Shown: positions 1 through 9,114 of the stretch, piece after piece
Layout: each line of letters starts with the position of its first letter
How positions within the stretch are numbered: the first letter of the stretch is position 1
DNA from: Ornithinimicrobium cerasi
GTDB lineage: Bacteria; Actinomycetota; Actinomycetes; Actinomycetales; Dermatophilaceae
Assembly (NCBI RefSeq): GCF_003702705.1
Contig: NZ_QZMN01000003.1
Coordinates: 302,274-366,273, forward strand
Reading direction: 5' to 3'
DNA: 64,000 nucleotides
Notes under the pieces: generated by a model
Told to the model about the DNA's origin: nothing
The model's database searches: none
Seen by the model: the letters and a program-made list of their open reading frames with translations, nothing else
Made by a program: the position numbers and the translations under genes

Positions 1-2
1 GC

Positions 3-905
3 ACGGTCCAGGGGTGGACGGTCGAGGACCGGGTCTACGCGCTGCCGTTCTCCGTCGGCGTCGTGGGCTTCTGGTACAACACCGAGATGTTCGAGGAGGC
101 CGGGATCACCGAGCCGCCCGCCACCTGGGACGAGATGTACGAGGCCATCGACCAGCTCAAGGCCGCCGGCATGGAGCCGATCTCGGTCGGGGCGGGCGAC
201 GGCTGGCCGGCCGCGCACTACTGGTACCAGTTCGCGCTGCGGCACTGCGCCGAGGACGTGCTCACCAGCGCCGTCCAGTCCCTCGACTTCTCCGACCAGT
301 GCTTCATCAGCGCCGGGGAGGACGTCGAGCGGCTGATCGCCGCCGAGCCGTTCAACCGCGGGTTCCTGTCCACCCCCGCCCAGTCCGGTCCGACCAGCGC
401 CTCGGGCCTGCTCGCGACGGAGCAGGTGGCGATGGAGATGCAGGGCCACTGGGAGCCGGGCGTGATGGCCGGCCTGACGGAGGACGGCGAGGGGCTGGGC
501 GACAAGCTCGGCTGGTTCCCGTTCCCGCAGGTCGAGGGTGGCCAGGGTGATCCCGAGGCCCAGCTCGGCGGCGGCGACGCGTGGGGCGTCTCCGCCGACG
601 CGCCGGACGAGGCCGTCGACTTCGTGCGCTTCCTGCTCTCCGACGAGGTCCAGAGGGGCTTCGCCGAGCGGGACATGGGCCTGCCGACCAACCCCAACGT
701 CGGCGACGCGGTCCAGGACCCGGCACTGGCCGGTCTGCTCGAGGTGCGCGACAGCGCCCCCTACGTCCAGCTCTACTTCGACACCGCCTTCGTCCAGTCC
801 GTCGGCGGGGCCATGAACGACGCGATCGAGCTGATGTTCGCCGGTCAGGCGACCCCGCAGGACATCGTGGCCGACACCCAGGCCGCGGCGGACTCCGCGG
901 GCTGA
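3..905 (+). CDS. ABC sugar transporter substrate-binding protein (C-terminal part, cut by window edge)
   Basis: The reading frame is open from the left edge and ends at the TGA at 903-905, so the start and the lipoprotein signal lie outside the window. About 300 residues are visible. They look like a family 1 extracellular solute-binding protein: an early VGFWYNTEMFEEAG segment, a mid-protein GLLATEQVAMEMQGHWEPG segment, and a late GGGDAWGVSADAPDEAVDF segment followed by a conserved helix (FLLSDEVQRGFAERDMGLPT). These proteins capture oligosaccharides outside the membrane and pass them to two permeases, which follow directly downstream. A GH3 glycosidase and an acetyl esterase nearby suggest a xylan- or glucan-derived oligosaccharide as ligand; this is inference from context. 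The ATPase subunit is not encoded here and may be a shared MsiK-type protein elsewhere. Confidence 0.9.
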   Translation, partial: TVQGWTVEDRVYALPFSVGVVGFWYNTEMFEEAGITEPPATWDEMYEAIDQLKAAGMEPISVGAGDGWPAAHYWYQFALRHCAEDVLTSAVQSLDFSDQCFISAGEDVERLIAAEPFNRGFLSTPAQSGPTSASGLLATEQVAMEMQGHWEPGVMAGLTEDGEGLGDKLGWFPFPQVEGGQGDPEAQLGGGDAWGVSADAPDEAVDFVRFLLSDEVQRGFAERDMGLPTNPNVGDAVQDPALAGLLEVRDSAPYVQLYFDTAFVQSVGGAMNDAIELMFAGQATPQDIVADTQAAADSAG

Positions 906-919
906 CCGCCCGCCTGACG

Positions 920-1903
920 ATGACCGTCCTCCCCGTCGCCCCCCGGGCGACCACGGATCCCTCCGCCGGCCGCGCCTCGCGGCCGGCGGGGGCCCGGGGT
1001 CGCGACTGGCGCATGGCGCTGGAGATCGTGGGCTTCACCGCCCCGGCCCTGCTGCTCTTCGCCGTCTTCGTGGTCTGGCCGATCCTGCGTGCCGTCCAGT
1101 TCTCCGTCTACCGCTGGAAGGGCTTCGGCCCCCTCGTCGACTTCGTCGGCCTGCAGAACTACGTCAGCGTGCTCACCGACGACGTCTTCACCGGTGCGGT
1201 CGGGCACAACCTGCTCATCGTGGTGCTCTCGATCCTCGTGCAGCTGCCGCTCGGCCTGGCCATCGCGCTGCTGCTCAACCGCCGGATGCGCGGTCAGGGC
1301 GTGCTCCGGACGATCATCTTCGTCCCGTACGTGCTGTCGGAGGTCATCGCCGGTGTCGTCTGGTTCCAGCTGCTGCAGCCGGGCCGCGGCGTCGTCGAGA
1401 CGCTGCTCGGCACGGTCGGTCTCGAGGGGCCCTTCCAGGGGTTCCTCGGCACCCCGGAGCTGGCCATGCCCACCCTCATCGTGGTGCTGACCTGGAAGTA
1501 CGTCGGCCTCGCGGTCCTGCTCTTCCTCGCCGGCCTGCAGGGCGTGCCGGCCGAGCTCTCCGAGGCGGCCCAGATCGACGGGGCCACCTGGTGGCAGACC
1601 CAGTGGCGGGTCACCATCCCGCTGCTCGGTCCGACCATCCGGATGTGGGCCTTCCTGTCGATGATCGGCTCGCTGCAGCTCTTCGACATGGTGTGGATCC
1701 TGACCGGCGGCGGACCCGCCAACGCGACGACGACCATGGCCACCTTCCTCGTCAACGAGGGCACGAAGCGGCAGAACTACGGCATCGCCGCCGCCGCGTC
1801 GGTCGTCCTCTTCGTCATCGCCCTGGTGATGGCTCTCCTCTACCAGCGGTTCGTGCTCCGGCGCGACACCGACGACGCCGACGTCGTCCGGGGGGTCCGA
1901 TGA
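920..1903 (+). CDS. ABC sugar transporter permease 1 (MalF-like)
   Basis: A 327-residue inner-membrane permease of the binding-protein-dependent MalF type. The ATG at 920 is 15 bases after the stop of the binding protein and gives a short charged N-terminus before the first hydrophobic segment (IVGFTAPALLLFAVFVVWPI). Several further hydrophobic helices follow. The cytoplasmic EAA loop that contacts the ATPase is seen near residue 214 (SEAAQIDGATWWQTQWRVT, then IPLLGPT). The stop overlaps the start of the second permease in an ATGA, implying translational coupling and a heterodimeric channel. Substrate is probably an oligosaccharide, inferred from the adjoining glycosidase. Confidence 0.93.
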   Translation: MTVLPVAPRATTDPSAGRASRPAGARGRDWRMALEIVGFTAPALLLFAVFVVWPILRAVQFSVYRWKGFGPLVDFVGLQNYVSVLTDDVFTGAVGHNLLIVVLSILVQLPLGLAIALLLNRRMRGQGVLRTIIFVPYVLSEVIAGVVWFQLLQPGRGVVETLLGTVGLEGPFQGFLGTPELAMPTLIVVLTWKYVGLAVLLFLAGLQGVPAELSEAAQIDGATWWQTQWRVTIPLLGPTIRMWAFLSMIGSLQLFDMVWILTGGGPANATTTMATFLVNEGTKRQNYGIAAAASVVLFVIALVMALLYQRFVLRRDTDDADVVRGVR

Positions 1904-2760
1904 GCGCCGTTCCCGTCACCCGAGGCTCCCGCGAGGGCAGCGGCCGCCGCGAGGGCGGCGTGCTGGTCTACCTCGCCGCGCTGCTCGTCGTGATCATCAC
2001 CCTGGGCCCGGTCCTGTATGCCGTGCTCGGCGGCTTCCGCAGCAACGCGCAGCTGGCCGCCGACCCCGCCGGCCTGCCCGACCCCTGGCTGCTGGACAGC
2101 TACCGCCGCGTCGTCACCGAGGGCGCCTTCTGGACCTATGCCCTCAACTCCGTGGCAGTGGCCGTGATCACCACGGTGGTCACCGTCGTCCTCGGCCTGA
2201 TGGCCGCCTACCCGCTGGCCCGCTACCAGTTCCGGTGGCGCGAGCCGCTGTTCATGGTCTTCGTCGTCGGCCTGCTCTTCCCGGCCACCGTCGCGATCAT
2301 CCCGCTCTTCATCCTCGTCACCCGTGACCTGAGCCTCGGCAACACCTGGTGGGGCGTCGCGCTGCCCCAGGCGGCGTTCGCGCTGCCGATGACCATCGTC
2401 ATCCTGCGCCCGTTCCTGATGGCCATCCCGCGCGAGCTGGAGGAGGCCGCGACCGTGGACGGCGCCTCACGGCTGCAGTTCTTCTGGCGGATCCTGCTGC
2501 CGCTGTCGGCGCCGGGCGCGATCACCGTCGGGGTGCTGGCCTTCGTCGGCTCCTGGAACGCCTACCTGCTGCCCCTGCTCCTGCTGCGGGGAGACATGAA
2601 GACGCTGCCCCTGGGCGTGGCCGACTTCTCCTCGCAGTACTCCTCGGACACCGCCGGCGTCTTCGCCTTCACCACGCTGGCGATGATCCCCGCGCTGATC
2701 TTCTTCCTCGCCATGCAGAAGCGGATCGTCAGCGGCCTGCAGGGCGCGGTCAAGGGCTGA
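1900..2760 (+). CDS. ABC sugar transporter permease 2 (MalG-like)
   Basis: A 286-residue permease of the MalG/CUT1 type, started by the ATG that overlaps the stop of the first permease (ATGA at 1900-1903). The first hydrophobic helix (VYLAALLVVIITLGPVLYAV) follows a short basic N-terminus. The EAA loop is near residue 180 (EEAATVDGASRLQFFWRILL, then PLSAP). The C-terminus ends in KRIVSGLQGAVKG, which closely matches the usual end of CUT1 permeases. It forms the sugar pore together with the upstream permease. A GH3 enzyme starts 83 bases downstream, so uptake and hydrolysis are probably co-transcribed. Confidence 0.94.
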   Translation: MSAVPVTRGSREGSGRREGGVLVYLAALLVVIITLGPVLYAVLGGFRSNAQLAADPAGLPDPWLLDSYRRVVTEGAFWTYALNSVAVAVITTVVTVVLGLMAAYPLARYQFRWREPLFMVFVVGLLFPATVAIIPLFILVTRDLSLGNTWWGVALPQAAFALPMTIVILRPFLMAIPRELEEAATVDGASRLQFFWRILLPLSAPGAITVGVLAFVGSWNAYLLPLLLLRGDMKTLPLGVADFSSQYSSDTAGVFAFTTLAMIPALIFFLAMQKRIVSGLQGAVKG

Positions 2761-2843
2761 CCGTCCTCGACCGCCCCTGACCCGCCCGTGACCCTGCCGA
2801 CCCGCCCGGCCCCCCCACACCTCCGCCCAGAGAGACCTGCCCC

Positions 2844-5156
2844 ATGAGCCAGACCACCGCGCAGCCCGACACCAGCACCAGCACCGTCGCGGTCCCCGAG
2901 GACCCCACCGACGTGGCGGGCCTCGTCGCGTCGATGACCCTGGAGGAGAAGCTGGCCCAGATCGTCGGCTTCTGGGACAAGGGTGACGGTGACGCGGTCG
3001 CGCCGCTGCAGGGCGCCTTCGTCGAGCCGAAGAGCCTCCACGACGTCGCCGCCTCCGGACTGGGCCACCTGACCCGGGTCTACGGCACCCGGCCGGTGGA
3101 CCCGCTCGAGCGGGCCCGCTGGCTGTGGGACTTCCAGCGCTGGATCGTGAGCAGCACGCGGCACGGCATACCGGCGCTGGTCCACGAGGAGTGCCTGACG
3201 GGGCTGTCCGCGTGGGGCGCGGCCACCTACCCGACCCCGCTCGCCTGGGGTGCCACCTTCGACCCCGACCTCGTCACCGAGGCGGCGGCCCTGGTCGGCC
3301 GCTCGATGCGGCAGCTCGGTGTGCACCAGGGGCTGGCGCCCGTGCTCGACGTCGTCCGCGACCCCCGCTGGGGGCGGGTCGAGGAGGCGATCTCCGAGGA
3401 CCCCTACCTCGTCGCCACCGTCGGGACCGGGTATGTCGTGGGCCTGCAGTCCGCAGGGATCCACGCCACCCTCAAGCACTTCGTCGGCTACTCCGCCTCG
3501 CAGGCCGGGCGCAACTTCGCCCCCGTCCACGCCGGGCCGCGCGAGCTCGAGGACGTGCTGTTGGTGCCCTTCGAGATGGCTGTCGTCGAGGGCGGCGCGC
3601 GGTCGGTCATGCATTCCTACAGCGAGATCGACGGCGTCCCCGTCGCCGCCGACCCGACCCTGCTCACCGGGGTGCTGCGCGAGCGGTGGGGCTTCGACGG
3701 CACCGTCGTCGCCGACTACTTCGGGGTCGCCTTCCTCGCGCTGCTCCACCACGTCGCCGCGGACCTCGGCGACGCCGCCGGTCAGGCGCTGCTCGCCGGC
3801 GTCGACGTCGAGCTGCCCACCGGTGACGCCTACCTCGGCCCGCTCGCGGCCGCGGTGCGCTCCGGTGCGGTCGACGAGTCCCTCGTCGACCGGGCCTGCA
3901 CCCGGGCGCTGGAGCAGAAGGCCGAGCTCGGGCTGCTCGGGGCCACCTTCGAGGACGAGCCGCCGACCGAGGTCGACCTCGACGGTCCCGAGCACCGGGC
4001 GCTCGCCGCCCGGCTGGCCGAGGAGTCCGTGGTGCTGCTGTCCAACGACGGGACGCTCCCGCTCGCGGCTCCGCGCCGGGTCGCGGTCCTGGGCCCGAAC
4101 GCCGACCGGCTGGCGGCCCTCCTCGGCTGCTACGCGTTCGTCAACCATGTCATCCCGCAGCACCCCGGCACCGAGCCGGGCATCGAGGTCCCGACGGTCC
4201 TCGAGGCGCTCACGGGCGAGTGGCCGGACGTCCAGGTGCGGTTCGCACGAGGCTGCGAGGTGGACTCCGACGACGTCACCGGCATCGAGGAGGCGGTCAC
4301 CGCGGCGCGGGAGGCCGAGGTGGCGGTCCTCGTCGTGGGTGACTCCTCGGGGCTCTTCGGGCGCGGCACCTCCGGGGAGGGCTGCGACCGCGACGACCTC
4401 GAGCTGCCGGGCGTGCAGCGCCGCCTCGTCGAGGAGGTCGTGGCGACCGGCACCCCCGTCGTCCTCGTCCTCGTCACCGGGCGCCCCTACGCCGTGGACT
4501 GGGCCCTGGGCTCGTGCGCCGCCGTGGTCCAGGCCTTCTTCCCGGGCGAGGAGGGCGCCGGCGCGGTCGCGGGGGTGCTCTCGGGCCGGGTCAACCCCTC
4601 CGGGCACCTGCCGGTCAGCATGCCGCGGTCGGCCGGCAGCCAGCCCTACACCTACCTCCACCCCGCGCTGGGCGGCGACTCCGACGTCACGAACCTCTCG
4701 AGCCGACCGGCGCTGCCGTTCGGGCACGGGTTGTCCTACACGACCTTCGAGCTCACCGACCTCGACGTCCTCGCCGGCTCGACCGCCGACGACGTCGTCG
4801 TGCGGGTCCGCGTGCACAACACGGGGGACCGCCCCGGGGACGACGTCGTCCAGCTCTACGCCCGCGACCTGGTGGCCTCCGTGACACGCCCGGTGGCCCA
4901 GCTCGTGGGCTACGCCCGCGTCCGGCTGGCCGCCGGTGAGTCCCGCACCCTGACGCTGCGGGTGCCGCCCTCCCGCCTCTCGTTCACCGTCCGCGACGGG
5001 CGGCGGGTCGTCGAGCCTGGGGAGGTGGAGGTGTGGGTCGGCGACTGCGTCACCGACCGCCGCCAGCTGCGCACCGTCATGCTGACCGGCGGCGTGCACG
5101 AGGTGGCGCTGCACGACCCGCGCCGCACCACCGTGGAGGTCGGGACGGGGATCTGA
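2844..5156 (+). CDS. Glycoside hydrolase family 3 beta-glucosidase/beta-xylosidase
   Basis: A 770-residue GH3 enzyme with no evident signal peptide, so probably intracellular, acting on the oligosaccharides imported by the upstream transporter. The N-terminal TIM-barrel domain carries the family signatures KHFVGYSASQAGRNFAPVH and MHSYSEIDGVPVAADP. The catalytic nucleophile is most likely Asp291 in VVADYFGV. The alpha/beta sandwich domain follows (VAVLGPNADRLAALLGCYAF), then a C-terminal fibronectin-III-like domain (LPFGHGLSYTTFEL onward). The GYSAS-GRNxAPV pattern is commonest in bacterial beta-xylosidases, so xylo-oligosaccharides are a plausible substrate, but GH3 specificity cannot be fixed from sequence alone. 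The ATG at 2844 follows an AGAGAG ribosome-binding stretch. Confidence 0.93.
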   Translation: MSQTTAQPDTSTSTVAVPEDPTDVAGLVASMTLEEKLAQIVGFWDKGDGDAVAPLQGAFVEPKSLHDVAASGLGHLTRVYGTRPVDPLERARWLWDFQRWIVSSTRHGIPALVHEECLTGLSAWGAATYPTPLAWGATFDPDLVTEAAALVGRSMRQLGVHQGLAPVLDVVRDPRWGRVEEAISEDPYLVATVGTGYVVGLQSAGIHATLKHFVGYSASQAGRNFAPVHAGPRELEDVLLVPFEMAVVEGGARSVMHSYSEIDGVPVAADPTLLTGVLRERWGFDGTVVADYFGVAFLALLHHVAADLGDAAGQALLAGVDVELPTGDAYLGPLAAAVRSGAVDESLVDRACTRALEQKAELGLLGATFEDEPPTEVDLDGPEHRALAARLAEESVVLLSNDGTLPLAAPRRVAVLGPNADRLAALLGCYAFVNHVIPQHPGTEPGIEVPTVLEALTGEWPDVQVRFARGCEVDSDDVTGIEEAVTAAREAEVAVLVVGDSSGLFGRGTSGEGCDRDDLELPGVQRRLVEEVVATGTPVVLVLVTGRPYAVDWALGSCAAVVQAFFPGEEGAGAVAGVLSGRVNPSGHLPVSMPRSAGSQPYTYLHPALGGDSDVTNLSSRPALPFGHGLSYTTFELTDLDVLAGSTADDVVVRVRVHNTGDRPGDDVVQLYARDLVASVTRPVAQLVGYARVRLAAGESRTLTLRVPPSRLSFTVRDGRRVVEPGEVEVWVGDCVTDRRQLRTVMLTGGVHEVALHDPRRTTVEVGTGI

Positions 5157-5279
5157 CGCCTCGCGGGAGCGTCCGTGCCGGGACCGGCGAGGCCGGTCGA
5201 CAGCCGCCCCGGCCGGCCGTAGTCTCCGCTGCGTGACTCCTGTGCCGGTGGACCGCGCCGACGACCCGCGGACCGGCTG

Positions 5280-6659
5280 ATGCACGTCGAGGTCGAGCAC
5301 ACGCCCGGCAGGGTGACCTTCACGCTGGAGCCGGGCGCCGCCGAGCGCACCGGCCGGCGCGTCGAGCTCGCACGCCGCAGCGCCAGCTTCCTGCTCGACG
5401 TCCCGCCGGGGCAGGTGCACCCGGACCTCCTCGTCGTCAGCGCGCTCCTCTGCGCCCGCCCGTGGGTGCACCGGTCCACCCCCTTCTCCTGCTCCGTCCC
5501 GGCGAGCCGGGAGCTGGCCGACGCCGTCCGCTCCGGTCCTCGGTTGAGGCTGGCGCACGTGGGGGAGGGCTCCCCCCGCCCGGCCCCGCAGGACGGTAGC
5601 CCCGGCCTCTGCTTCAGCGGGGGCACGGACAGCGTCGCGGCCCTCGTCCTGATGCCGGGCACCACCCAGAGCTACCACCTCTCCCGGCAGACGCCGGAGG
5701 ACGAGCGTCGGGCCACGATGATGGACGGACGGGCGGCGTTGCAGTCGTGCGAGGTCCTGCGGCGGCACAGGCGCCCGGTGACCGTCGTGCCGAGCGACGT
5801 CGAGTACCTCCGGAACCCCACGGGTTTCCCGCACGACCTGACCACGGCCGTCCCCCTGCTGCTGCACGCCGACGTCCGCCGCCTCGACGCCGTCGCCTGG
5901 GGCGCGCCCCTGGAGGCCACCTACCGGCTGCAGCGGGGCCGGTACCGCGACTACGCCCAGTCGCCGTTCGTCGCCGAGTGGGGACCGGTGCTCGACGTCC
6001 TGGGCCTGCCCGTGTGCGTGCCGGTCGCCGGGGTGTCGGAGGTGGTGACCAGCGCGATCGTCCACCAGCACCCGCTCGGGGAGGCCGCCCAGTCCTGCGT
6101 GCGCGGCCCCCGCCTGGGGCGCCCGTGCGGACGGTGCCCCAAGTGCACCCGCAAGACGCTGCTGGCCGCCACGGTGAGCGGCAGGTGGCCCGGCGACAGT
6201 GCGCTGGAGCGGCAGTGGCGTGATCGGGAGGCACGTCAGCACCTCCTGGCCGAGCCGATGAAGGTCGAGCCGGTGCTGGCCCACGGCGTGCACCGCTACC
6301 TGGCCCAGGGCGGTCGCAGCGACCTCCTGCGGCTGGTGGCGGCCAAGGCCGGCCCCGATCCGCGCGACTGGCTCGTCCGCTCCTACGAGCCGGCGCTCCA
6401 GCTCCTCCCGGAGCGCTACCGCCCCGCCATCACCGAGGAGGTCCACCGGTTCGCCCCGCCCATGAGCGCGGACGAGGAGGCGGCCGTCCGCGCCTACGAC
6501 GTCACCGTGCCGGACGACCGGCGGGCCGCCGCCCAGGTCGAGCTGGAGCGCTGGATGGCGGCGCACCCTCCTCGTGATCGGGCGCGCCGGGCCTGGAACC
6601 GGGCGCGCCGCGAGGTGCGCGCCCGGCTCGGGCGGCGCCGGTCGGCACCGGCGCGCTGA
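5280..6659 (+). CDS. PP-loop ATP-pyrophosphatase-like protein of unknown role
   Basis: A 459-residue protein I cannot assign to a pathway. Around residues 110-121 it has LCFSGGTDSVAAL, the SGGxDS motif of PP-loop ATP pyrophosphatases, which adenylate a substrate. Near residues 272-293 is a cysteine cluster, CVRGPRLGRPCGRCPKCTRK, which looks like a zinc site, as in QueC-like enzymes. The C-terminal third is helical and Arg-rich. QueC-like proteins make 7-deazaguanines and related nucleosides, and some act in antiviral clusters, but no partner genes of either kind are adjacent. The gene starts 123 bases after the GH3 gene and probably has its own promoter. The ATG at 5280 is the first start that keeps the hydrophobic core intact. 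Confidence 0.6.
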   Translation: MHVEVEHTPGRVTFTLEPGAAERTGRRVELARRSASFLLDVPPGQVHPDLLVVSALLCARPWVHRSTPFSCSVPASRELADAVRSGPRLRLAHVGEGSPRPAPQDGSPGLCFSGGTDSVAALVLMPGTTQSYHLSRQTPEDERRATMMDGRAALQSCEVLRRHRRPVTVVPSDVEYLRNPTGFPHDLTTAVPLLLHADVRRLDAVAWGAPLEATYRLQRGRYRDYAQSPFVAEWGPVLDVLGLPVCVPVAGVSEVVTSAIVHQHPLGEAAQSCVRGPRLGRPCGRCPKCTRKTLLAATVSGRWPGDSALERQWRDREARQHLLAEPMKVEPVLAHGVHRYLAQGGRSDLLRLVAAKAGPDPRDWLVRSYEPALQLLPERYRPAITEEVHRFAPPMSADEEAAVRAYDVTVPDDRRAAAQVELERWMAAHPPRDRARRAWNRARREVRARLGRRRSAPAR

Positions 6660-6693
6660 CCCGCGATTGGACCGTCGCCCGGTCCGGACGCGG

Positions 6694-7710
6694 TCAGAGC
6701 CGGCCGGGTGCGGGCGGGCCGGTGGAGGCGCGCTCGACCAGCCGGGTGTCCAGGCGCACGTGCGGCTGGGCCAGCTCCTCGCCCGCGAGCAGCGAGAGCA
6801 GCAGGTCGAGAGCGCAGCGGCCCATCTCCCGCAGCGGCTGCGCCACCGTCGTCAGCGCGGGCTGGGCCAGCGCCGACTCCGGGATGTTGTCGAAGCCGAC
6901 CACGGAGAGGTCCGCGGGGACCTGCAGCCCCAGCGTCCGGGCCACCTCGACGGTCCGGATCGCCATCAGGTCGTTGGCGGCGAAGACCGCCGTCGGGCGG
7001 TCGCGCCGGTCGAGCAGCAGCAGCGCCGGTGCGACGGCCGACTCGGACCGGTAGGACCCCGTCGCCAGCAGGGTCTCGTCGACCTCGAGGCCGGCCGCCG
7101 CCATCGCCTGCCGGAAACCGTGCTCGCGGAGGCGGGCCGACTCCAGGTCCTCCCGCCCCCGGATCATCCCGATCCTGGTGTGCCCCAGGCCGATCAGGTG
7201 CTCGACGGCCGACCGTGCCCCACCGACGTTGTCGGAGTCGACGGTCGGCACGTCGCTGCTGCCGGTGTGCGGGTCGATGGCCACGACCGGTACCGCAGCA
7301 CCGGGCTCGATGACGGTGGGGGTGACGACGATCGCCCCGTCCAGGAGGGTGCCGCCCAGGCGGCGCAGCGACCGGCGCTCCCAGCCCACCGTCTCGCCGT
7401 GGGTCGCCCCGGCGAAGGCCATCAGCTCGTAGTCCGTGTCGGCCATCGCGCCGGACACCCCCTTGAGCAGCTCGGTGCTGAACGGCTCGAACTCCGCGAC
7501 CAGCACCCCGAGGATGCCGGTCCGCGTGCTGCGCAGGCTGCGCGCCCCCAGGCTGGCCTCGTAGCCCAGCTCGGAGATGACGTCGGCGACGCGCGCGGTG
7601 GTGGTGGCGGACACGCCATACCTGCCGTTGACGACCTTGGAGACGGTGGCGACGGACACGCCGGCCTGTCGCGCGACGTCCTCCATCCGGACGCGGCCGT
7701 AGGTCACCAT
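6694..7710 (-). CDS. LacI family transcriptional regulator
   Basis: A 338-residue LacI/GalR repressor. The ATG at 7710 gives VRMEDVARQAGVSVATVSKV close to the N-terminus, the typical helix-turn-helix plus hinge of the family. Starts further upstream only add low-complexity sequence. The periplasmic-binding-protein-like effector domain follows, with GILGVLVAEFEPFSTELLKG and the late VVGFDNIPESALAQPALTTV signature that contacts the sugar ligand. It lies between the sugar-uptake genes and the ROK/esterase genes and is transcribed away from the latter. The likely targets are the transporter-GH3 operon and itself. The inducer is inferred to be an imported oligosaccharide or its product. Confidence 0.92.
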   Translation of the reverse strand: MVTYGRVRMEDVARQAGVSVATVSKVVNGRYGVSATTTARVADVISELGYEASLGARSLRSTRTGILGVLVAEFEPFSTELLKGVSGAMADTDYELMAFAGATHGETVGWERRSLRRLGGTLLDGAIVVTPTVIEPGAAVPVVAIDPHTGSSDVPTVDSDNVGGARSAVEHLIGLGHTRIGMIRGREDLESARLREHGFRQAMAAAGLEVDETLLATGSYRSESAVAPALLLLDRRDRPTAVFAANDLMAIRTVEVARTLGLQVPADLSVVGFDNIPESALAQPALTTVAQPLREMGRCALDLLLSLLAGEELAQPHVRLDTRLVERASTGPPAPGRL

Positions 7711-7825
7711 GGCGCCATTATCGCGACGACCGTGCGGGACGTGCGCAGGTGGTGGGCGGCAGCCCCGCTCGTCCCTGACCGGTCGGTGGAGCACGGAGGA
7801 GGTTCCGCGCTCCCCGTCGTTGCGG

Positions 7826-7849
7826 CACAAAACTTTCGTCACAAAACTT
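7826..7849. promoter_or_regulatory. Direct repeat CACAAAACTT x2 in the LacI/ROK divergent promoter region
   Basis: CACAAAACTT occurs at 7826-7835 and again at 7840-7849, so the two copies are 14 bases apart and on the same face of the helix within about 1.5 turns. The stretch is strikingly AT-rich for this chromosome. It lies between the divergent LacI gene (start 7710) and ROK gene (start 7901), about 50 bases upstream of the ROK start. It could be an operator for either regulator or a core promoter. ROK repressors of sugar genes often bind AT-rich repeated half-sites of this sort. Confidence 0.55.
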
Positions 7850-7900
7850 ATCTCGGGTCGGCGGGGCCCGCACGGCGCGCGGGTGCGTACGCTGGGCCGC

Positions 7901-9103
7901 ATGCTCCCGGTGTCCGACGCGGCCGCGCCGCTCCTGGCCCACCAGTCGACGCTGCGCGAGACCAACCTCGCGGTCGTGCTGAGGTGCGTGTCCGGCGCCG
8001 CCGAGCCGCCTTCCCGGGCGGGGGTCGCGGCCGCGACCGGCCTGACCCGCTCGACCGTCTCGCGCCTGGTCGACGAGCTCGTCGCCGGCGGTCTGGTCGA
8101 GGAGGGCGCTGCCCTGCTCGCCGGTCCGGGGCGGCCGGCGACACCCCTGCGGCCCTCGGGTCGCGTCTGCGCGCTGGGCCTGCAGGTCAACGCCGCCCAC
8201 GTGGCCGCCCGGCTCATCGACCTGGGCGGACGGATGCTGTCCGAGTCGCGGTCCGAGCCCGACCTCGTCGGCTCCGAACCGGCCGTGGCGCTCGACCTGC
8301 TCGCCGACCACCTGCGCGAGGTCCTCGCCCGCACGCCCGAGGGCGGCCGGGTCGTCGGCGCGGGGCTTGCCCTGCCCGGCGTGGTCGACGGGTCCGGCGA
8401 GCGGCTGCTGCGTGCGCCCAACCTCGGCTGGCGGGACCTGGCCCCCGGCACCGGCCTGCGCGAACAGCTCCACGGCATACCCCTGAGCCTGGGGAACGAG
8501 GCCAACCTCGCGGCGCACGCGTTCGTCCAGCCCGCGCCGGGCCGCCTCGGACGTGCCGGCCACTTCGTCTACGTCTCGGGCGAGATCGGGATCGGGGGTG
8601 CCGTCGTCACCGACCACCGCGTCCAGACCGGCCGGCACGGCTTCGCCGGCGAGATCGGGCACATGCCCTTCCGCCCCGGCGGCGACCCGTGCCCGTGCGG
8701 CTCGGACGGCTGCCTGGAGCGGTATGCCGGTCGCCTCGCCCTCACCCGTCGCGCCGGTCTGCCCCCGACCACGACGCTCGCCGAGCTGGACCGGCTGGCG
8801 GAGGACGGGCACGCGGCCAGCCGGGCGGCCATCGACCTCGCCGCCGAGGCGCTCGGCGTCGTCCTCGCCGGGGTCGTCAACCTGCTGGACGTCCCCACGA
8901 TCGTGCTCGGCGGCGAGATCGGCGACCTCGCGGACCGGATCACCCCGACCGTCCAGGCCCGGCTCCGCGCCCGGGTGATGGCCGCCGACTGGATGCCGCT
9001 GGAGGTCGTCCGCGACCCCGACGACGTCGCCGGGGCCAGCGGTGGCGCGCTGCTGCACCTGTCCCGCGTCGTGACCGCACCGGTCGCCTTCCTGGCGGCC
9101 TGA
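7901..9103 (+). CDS. ROK family transcriptional regulator/sugar-kinase-fold protein
   Basis: A 400-residue ROK protein. The N-terminal winged helix is clear (SRAGVAAATGLTRSTVSRLV), followed by the actin-like ROK fold with GAGLALPGVVDGSGERLLRA and the zinc-binding GGDPCPCGSDGCLERYAG. The DNA-binding domain marks it as a repressor of the XylR/NagC type rather than a kinase. The ATG at 7901 is the first start consistent with the family. Upstream sequence contains the CACAAAACTT repeats, suggesting autoregulation. An acetyl-xylan esterase-like gene starts 12 bases downstream, so the two are probably one transcript. Together with the LacI gene this gives the locus two sugar-responsive repressors. 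Confidence 0.9.
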   Translation: MLPVSDAAAPLLAHQSTLRETNLAVVLRCVSGAAEPPSRAGVAAATGLTRSTVSRLVDELVAGGLVEEGAALLAGPGRPATPLRPSGRVCALGLQVNAAHVAARLIDLGGRMLSESRSEPDLVGSEPAVALDLLADHLREVLARTPEGGRVVGAGLALPGVVDGSGERLLRAPNLGWRDLAPGTGLREQLHGIPLSLGNEANLAAHAFVQPAPGRLGRAGHFVYVSGEIGIGGAVVTDHRVQTGRHGFAGEIGHMPFRPGGDPCPCGSDGCLERYAGRLALTRRAGLPPTTTLAELDRLAEDGHAASRAAIDLAAEALGVVLAGVVNLLDVPTIVLGGEIGDLADRITPTVQARLRARVMAADWMPLEVVRDPDDVAGASGGALLHLSRVVTAPVAFLAA

Positions 9104-9114
9104 GGAGGAGGACC

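Noticed and set aside
2562-6566. A 1334-codon open frame on the minus strand opposite the GH3 and PP-loop genes
   Set aside because: It is a low-complexity Arg/Gly/Pro/His/Asp-rich shadow of high-GC genes. The plus strand carries recognisable families throughout.
6574-9114. Upstream extension of the acetyl-esterase frame
   Set aside because: The frame runs antisense to the LacI gene and through the ROK gene; the family start is the GTG at 9115 with a strong ribosome-binding site.
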